Source of the DNA: a virus | DNA length: 29,563 bases | IMG/VR virus record: IMGVR_UViG_3300021378_000106 | Span: 1 to 29,563 of that record | Reading direction: 5' to 3' (one strand) | Shown: positions 25,959 to 29,563 of the stretch, in pieces | How positions within the stretch are numbered: position 1 is the first letter of the stretch | Layout of the letters: each line of letters opens with the position of its first letter | Position numbers and translations under genes: made by a program | The notes under the pieces: model-generated | The model's input: only the letters and a program-made list of their open reading frames with translations | Databases searched by the model: none | What the model was told of the DNA's origin: nothing

Positions 25959-28172
25959 TTATTGTATTATTTTTGAAGTAGATCCCTCGTTGTTATATTT
26001 TTTAAAACCCAAAGAATATGATTTAATTTTAGTTAATCCTTTAGGACTATATCTATGCTTATTGCATGCCATTAAAGCTAATCCTGAACTTATAGAAGCA
26101 TCATGCTTTGTTCTATTATTTATATCAAACTTGGCCCAATCTTCTAAAGTTCTTTGAAGATATATATCTCCATAACCATCTTTTTTTTCTCCCACAAAAT
26201 CTTCTATATACGTTTCTATAGCAGAGGCATGAGCTTGTTTTATATCTTCACTTGAATTAGGTATTCCTCCTACTTCTCTTTCTGCTAATGATAATTTGTT
26301 ATATATTTTATCTGGCCTATTAATACTAAATCCTCTATATCCCCTACGTTTTAAATAATAAAGTAATCTAGGTTTATTATTTTCTGCTAATAAAGGCATG
26401 CCATAAAATACTATAGCCATAAGCACATCTTCAAAAAACATTTCTGCTGTTGAAGGTCTTGCAATATATTCAAGAAAAAAATGATTAGGTGGTACATTTT
26501 CTATAGAAAATTTTGTTAATCCATGAAGCGATCCGTTAGATCCACCACCACCAACAACACCGCTAATGTCATAGCTATCACATCCAAAAGCTCCCAAATG
26601 CTCATTGCCAGGATATTTAATACCATTTTTTATTATTAAGTTATTTTGTTGTTCTTGATCTGGCACCCAAGTAATAAAAAATCTACCATTTTTATTTGGA
26701 TAGAACATTACTTTAGTGTCTTTAATTCCGTTTTCCCACTGAAAGTTACCTTGAGTAACCATAGCAGAATTTTTTAATTCTTCGTTATAATCTATTTGTT
26801 GATAAATTTTTGTTAAATTAAAAATAGATTGTTTAGCTTCATCTCTAAAAGCGTGCTGCTCTGTTCTTGGAAACTGCCGATAGTATTCGTTTAATGCATC
26901 AGCATCATCTTTTAATCCATCAACCTCATTTTCCCAGTGTTGTATTACACCTTCTGTAATTAAATTTCCTTGTGGATCTAACGTTTCTTTTTTTGGAGTA
27001 TCAAACACAGGATAACCGTACTGATCAATAAAACCCTCATAATTCCATTCCATAGGAATAAACAGTTTGTATAAACCTGTTTTAGTTTGTCCATTTTTAT
27101 TTCTTAATGACGCATCCGAGCCATCATATAATTTTTTAAAGTTTTTACCTCCTTTATCTAGTGCATTTGATGTTGACCCCATCATACATTTACCTACGAT
27201 TCTACTACCTAATCTTAAACAAGTTTTAGTTACTCGCCAGTTGTTAAGTATATTTGTAGGTTTTTCCCATTTGCCTGATTCATCGTGAACTAATAATTTT
27301 AGTTTTTCCCCATCATAACTATTATCACCTGTGTTTTTCCAATCAATAGTTGTGTCTAGTCCGTCAAGCTCGGTAGCCATTTGATTATCTTCTAGTTTAC
27401 GTCTTGTAAATTTAGAAGCAGGTACTCTATAAGCTAATTCTGTTTTTGGACGATCCATACCGTCCTGTATTGGTTTAAAGAAAAAAGGATAGTTTACTGA
27501 AATTGGTACAACTTTATCGGTAAACATTTTTTTAGCATCAGCCCCTGACTTAGATAATATGCCGAATCTAGAGTCTGAAGATATCGTGGCTGAATTAACC
27601 GTTTCTCCTGATGACATAAATGAAAATCCAGAACGTCTATTTTTAAGGTAACAAATACCGTACGATCTTGAATCCGCTTTGCAGGCTTCCCAGAATATAT
27701 AGAATAATCTATTTGATTCTCTAAAATCTGGTAATCCGACGTCAATCTTAGACCACTGCAGGTACATGTAGTGAGTACCAGTAATGTAAGTAGGCTTATT
27801 CTTGTTAATAAACCAAAAACCTTTTTCCCGTCTTTCAAATTCTTCATCTATATATGGATGCCATTGTTCTTTAAAACCATTTGGATAAGCATTCCAATCC
27901 TGAACACTTTTAATTTTTTTTAATACTTTGGGATATTCAGTAGCTTTCCACTTATTTTCCCCTAAGTCTTTTATATCTTCAGCTTTAGGTAATGCAATCA
28001 TTATACCGCCGATTTCATATATTTCTCCAATCTTTCCAGTTTTACTGATTACAACAACATCGTATTCTTTGTTATAACCGTATTCCCATTTAGAATAGCG
28101 ATTTTTTTTACTAATTACAGAGGATTTAATGTGGTCTTTAACAACTCTGTATAATGTTTGTTCATAAGCCAT
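25959..28172 (-). CDS. terL: Terminase large subunit, packaging ATPase-nuclease (737 aa)
   Basis: This is the motor that pumps DNA into the prohead and cuts the concatemer. The N-terminal ATPase is visible: a variant Walker A YLKNRRSGFS at about residues 175-184, Walker B LKLLVHDESG at about 291-300 with the catalytic Asp-Glu at 297-298, and a coupling motif CMMGST at about 329-334. The C-terminal RNase H-like nuclease is suggested by GAFGCDSYDISG at about 528-538, whose Asp532 is a likely metal ligand, and by a late acidic residue in KHDASISSGLALMA near 700. The arginine-rich Walker A without a classical GKT/S is, from memory, typical of the crAss-like/Cellulophaga terminase group. Length is normal for that group. 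The TAA stop is directly followed by the portal ATG. Confidence 0.93.
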   Translation of the reverse strand: MAYEQTLYRVVKDHIKSSVISKKNRYSKWEYGYNKEYDVVVISKTGKIGEIYEIGGIMIALPKAEDIKDLGENKWKATEYPKVLKKIKSVQDWNAYPNGFKEQWHPYIDEEFERREKGFWFINKNKPTYITGTHYMYLQWSKIDVGLPDFRESNRLFYIFWEACKADSRSYGICYLKNRRSGFSFMSSGETVNSATISSDSRFGILSKSGADAKKMFTDKVVPISVNYPFFFKPIQDGMDRPKTELAYRVPASKFTRRKLEDNQMATELDGLDTTIDWKNTGDNSYDGEKLKLLVHDESGKWEKPTNILNNWRVTKTCLRLGSRIVGKCMMGSTSNALDKGGKNFKKLYDGSDASLRNKNGQTKTGLYKLFIPMEWNYEGFIDQYGYPVFDTPKKETLDPQGNLITEGVIQHWENEVDGLKDDADALNEYYRQFPRTEQHAFRDEAKQSIFNLTKIYQQIDYNEELKNSAMVTQGNFQWENGIKDTKVMFYPNKNGRFFITWVPDQEQQNNLIIKNGIKYPGNEHLGAFGCDSYDISGVVGGGGSNGSLHGLTKFSIENVPPNHFFLEYIARPSTAEMFFEDVLMAIVFYGMPLLAENNKPRLLYYLKRRGYRGFSINRPDKIYNKLSLAEREVGGIPNSSEDIKQAHASAIETYIEDFVGEKKDGYGDIYLQRTLEDWAKFDINNRTKHDASISSGLALMACNKHRYSPKGLTKIKSYSLGFKKYNNEGSTSKIIQ

Positions 28173-28444
28173 TATTTAGATCTCCCCTCTGCAAACCCTT
28201 TAAATGTAGGTTTATCTGCTTTATTACCGGAATCAGCAATCATTTGTTCTTCCTCTTGAATTTTATTCAATATTTCGAAAGCGTCAAATATACAAAGCTT
28301 TTTAGTAGCGGCAGCATTTTTAAGTCTGTCAGCAGATATATCTTCTTCTGAGTCAACGATCTTTTCCTTTGCTACCTTTACTAATTCTTTAATTGCTTCT
28401 CGCCCAGCTGCTATTATATTCTTCTTCGTTTCTATCGAGCTCAT
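28172..28444 (-). CDS. Candidate terminase small subunit (90 aa)
   Basis: This is an all-helical, charged 90-aa protein immediately upstream of the large terminase, with which it shares a TAATG stop/start junction. Visible features are an N-terminal helix (about residues 5-35), a central conserved-looking segment ADRLKNAAATKKLCIFDAFE (about 39-58), a glutamate-rich helix, and a disordered Gly/Lys tail. Size and position match small terminase subunits of podoviruses (T7 gp18 is of similar length), but no helix-turn-helix is obvious. The role is therefore inferred from context. The start at 28444 puts the first 56 nt inside the end of the GroES-like gene in another frame. No in-frame ATG exists between there and residue 68, so the overlap is probably real. 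Confidence 0.6.
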   Translation of the reverse strand: MSSIETKKNIIAAGREAIKELVKVAKEKIVDSEEDISADRLKNAAATKKLCIFDAFEILNKIQEEEQMIADSGNKADKPTFKGFAEGRSK

Positions 28445-28994
28445 ACTTTATAACAATATCATTTGATTTCATACAATACATAACTTGATTATCTATAACA
28501 AATTCCCATTCGCTATTTGGTGTAAATCCAATTATGTCCCCTGGATTGATTCCAGCACGTTCTAAGGACTTATTACCTATTTTTAGTATACCAATAAGAC
28601 TAGCTGTTTTATCACTGCTAAAAGGGTCTTTATTTTTGACCGGAGCAACAAAGCATCTATCTCCAAATGATTTCCAATTCTTTTTATTTTTGTACAAATA
28701 TATTTGATCTATTGCGCACATAAAAAGTCCATCTTTAAGGAACGATCTACTATTTTTTTTGAGTCCTTTCATGTCATAAAAAACTCTAAACACGTTATGA
28801 TGAACTACAATTAGATCCCCTTTTTTTATAGGGGTTGCAAATGCCGCGGGAGTTTCTACAACTTCCGCTATATTATTAACGTGCTTAAAACTTTCTATAG
28901 AAGTATTAGTTACTAGGTCTACTTCCCCAACCTTTACCGTATTATCATATCTTTGGCCTACTGGCTTTATGATAAAATCGTATATACTTCTCAT
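28389..28994 (-). CDS. GroES-like co-chaperonin with two barrel-like halves (201 aa)
   Basis: Two successive halves each follow the GroES pattern. Residues about 4-101 run from IYDFIIKPVG through GDLIVVHHNVF to FLKDGLFMCAIDQIYLYK. Residues about 111-185 run from GDRCFVAPVK through GILKIGN and PGDIIGF to FVIDNQVMYCMKSNDIVIKY. The second half follows bacterial GroES closely: 'DRV-hydrophobic' start, mobile-loop region, 'G-hydrophobic-hydrophobic-x-hydrophobic-G', 'GD-hydrophobic-hydrophobic-F', and a final 'hydrophobic-D...SDI-hydrophobic'. Known phage co-chaperonins such as T4 gp31 replace GroES so that the host GroEL can fold the capsid protein. A similar role for the capsid gene downstream is inferred. 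GroES is normally about 95 aa, so 201 aa fits a tandem duplication. The gene overlaps its upstream neighbour by one base and the next gene by 56 nt. Confidence 0.72.
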   Translation of the reverse strand: MRSIYDFIIKPVGQRYDNTVKVGEVDLVTNTSIESFKHVNNIAEVVETPAAFATPIKKGDLIVVHHNVFRVFYDMKGLKKNSRSFLKDGLFMCAIDQIYLYKNKKNWKSFGDRCFVAPVKNKDPFSSDKTASLIGILKIGNKSLERAGINPGDIIGFTPNSEWEFVIDNQVMYCMKSNDIVIKYELDRNEEEYNSSWARSN

Positions 28995-29221
28995 TAGTAC
29001 TCCAAGTCATACTCAACGGATATTGCCATGTTAGAATTAAACTTCTTCCATGGCATTACCTCGTCTTCTTTTTTTATAAATATATTATAAGAATTATCAG
29101 ACTCTTCAAATATTATATGAGAAATTTCGTGCCCACCGTAAACTGTCTGCTTAACAGAGTAATGCATTGCTTCGTTCTTATAGTCAGCACCTATACTTAT
29201 CTTTCTTATAATATTACCCAT
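28994..29221 (-). CDS. Conserved small phage protein (75 aa), function unknown
   Basis: This is a compact, probably all-beta or alpha/beta protein. It has an N-terminal 'RKISIGADYKNEAMHYSVKQ' segment, a central beta-rich part and a C-terminal 'PWKKFNSNMAISVEYDLEY'. The GADYK near the start and the 'W-K-x-F-x-x-x-M-(P/A)-x-(S/A)-V/I-E-(Y/F)' ending are patterns I associate with a recurrent hypothetical of marine Bacteroidetes phages. It has no transmembrane segment, signal peptide or cysteine. Its TAA stop overlaps the ATG of the GroES-like gene by one base (TAATG), which implies translational coupling to that gene. I do not recognise a catalytic motif and assign no function. Confidence 0.8.
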   Translation of the reverse strand: MGNIIRKISIGADYKNEAMHYSVKQTVYGGHEISHIIFEESDNSYNIFIKKEDEVMPWKKFNSNMAISVEYDLEY

Positions 29222-29225
29222 GACC

Positions 29226-29495
29226 CTACTCTTTTTTATCCGTAGGTATTACTTCATAAGTACCGTCAGTTAAATTAATGTTAATAGGTCCATACTCGTC
29301 TTCAATAGATTTTTTAAAGTCCTCCATTTCTTTTTCAAGCATATTTATTTGATAAATAGCTTTTGCTTTTTGAACCTCTAATCCTCCAATGTGCGCACAA
29401 AACTTTTGTAAGTCTGCTTGCAGCGTTTGTACTTTTTCTAATTGTTCTTTACTAATTGATAAGTTTTCTGATTTCATTTTTTTTACTTTACTCAT
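29226..29495 (-). CDS. Small coiled-coil protein (89 aa), conserved phage hypothetical
   Basis: I cannot assign a function. Residues about 14-66 form a strongly charged helix with a heptad-like pattern, and then comes a short conserved-looking tail (EYGPININLTDGTYEVIP). To me it resembles small proteins of uncultured marine phages that end in a similar 'EYG-x-(V/I)-x-I-N-hydrophobic-x-DG' segment. It starts with ATG at 29495 after an A/T leader; an internal Met at residue 7 is a possible alternative start. It ends in TAG, four bases before the next gene, so the two are probably co-transcribed and translationally coupled. It has no signal peptide or membrane segment. Its place ahead of the terminase genes fits an assembly or accessory role, but that is only inference from context. 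Confidence 0.8.
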   Translation of the reverse strand: MSKVKKMKSENLSISKEQLEKVQTLQADLQKFCAHIGGLEVQKAKAIYQINMLEKEMEDFKKSIEDEYGPININLTDGTYEVIPTDKKE

Positions 29496-29563
29496 TTTGA
29501 TTTAATTTAATTGTTAATAATTATTGTGTTTAGTTTTGGGCTCGGCTAGATGCTTGATTAAAT
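29496..29563 (-). promoter_or_regulatory. A/T-rich leader of the first gene, no clear promoter
   Basis: This is the noncoding stretch upstream of the 89-aa gene and it runs off the window edge. It ends with the 14-mer ACAATTAAATTAAA (minus strand, 29514-29501) just before the ATG. The same 14-mer precedes the 2588-aa gene. There is no purine-rich Shine-Dalgarno sequence. I see no TAnnTTTG box of the Bacteroidetes type. A GC-rich patch at about 29536-29546 stands out but cannot be interpreted without the flanking sequence. Confidence 0.4.

Noticed and set aside
27494-27847. 117-aa reading frame on the minus strand inside the terminase gene, with a lipoprotein-like start
   Set aside because: It lies wholly within the terminase frame, whose ATPase and nuclease motifs make that frame the coding one; no separate leader or junction supports it.
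28285-28292. TATATTTG on the minus strand, matching the Bacteroidetes -7 box TAnnTTTG
   Set aside because: It is inside the candidate small terminase gene with no convincing -33 partner, and such octamers are expected by chance in A/T-rich DNA.
29535-29563. Possible 3' end of a tRNA on the minus strand (TTTAATC loop-like sequence followed by TCTAGCCGAGCCC)
   Set aside because: The conserved C after the T-loop is missing in the only good register, no CCA is encoded, and the pairing partners would lie outside the window.
1-29563. CRISPR array, insertion sequence, integrase or attachment site
   Set aside because: No regularly spaced repeats, no transposase or recombinase motifs and no long terminal repeats were found.

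Overview
The window is the late (virion assembly and DNA delivery) region of a tailed phage. All 20 protein genes I support lie on the minus strand, so transcription runs from about 29.5 kb down to about 0.1 kb. Genes abut, overlap by 1 to 56 nt, or are separated by short A/T-only leaders. The DNA is strongly A+T-rich. Gene starts lack a clear Shine-Dalgarno sequence and are instead preceded by A/T-rich leaders. One product has a signal peptide ending in SYSQ, a style common in Flavobacteriia. The head proteins (terminase, portal, capsid) look to me like those of crAss-like and Cellulophaga-type podoviruses and related uncultured marine phages. The most likely source is therefore a podovirus-type phage of a marine Bacteroidetes host. 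That is recognition from memory, not a database search. All three stop codons are used normally, so the genetic code looks standard.

Region by region in transcription order: (1) 29.5-28.2 kb, small genes: a coiled-coil protein, a conserved hypothetical, a tandem GroES-like co-chaperonin and a candidate small terminase subunit. (2) 28.2-20.9 kb, head module: large terminase, portal, scaffold and HK97-fold major capsid protein, closed by a strong UUCG-loop terminator. (3) 20.8-17.7 kb: a conserved structural protein, then two adaptor/tail-ring type proteins, each carrying an extra beta-domain; a 13-bp RNA hairpin precedes the first adaptor gene. (4) 17.7-11.3 kb: large tail proteins of 163, 1440 and 532 aa; the first two look like one family protein split by a single in-frame TAA. 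(5) 11.3-10.8 kb: a small cupin-fold protein. (6) 10.8-0.8 kb, presumed ejection proteins of 246, 499 and 2588 aa in the order of T7 gp14-gp15-gp16; the giant one has a HExxH metallopeptidase motif and hydrophobic segments. (7) 0.8-0.07 kb: a membrane/coiled-coil protein, an exported thioredoxin-fold protein without CxxC, and a 34-aa membrane-like microprotein, which may relate to lysis or the envelope.

Together these genes would package DNA (terminase), build the prohead (portal, scaffold, capsid, perhaps helped by the GroES-like protein), attach a short tail, and load internal proteins that cross the host envelope on infection. No replication genes, integrase, virion RNA polymerase, tRNA, CRISPR array or insertion sequence is recognisable. 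The strongest leads are the in-frame split tail gene, the two structured RNA elements around the capsid/adaptor boundary, the two-barrel GroES-like protein and the 2588-aa metallopeptidase-containing protein.
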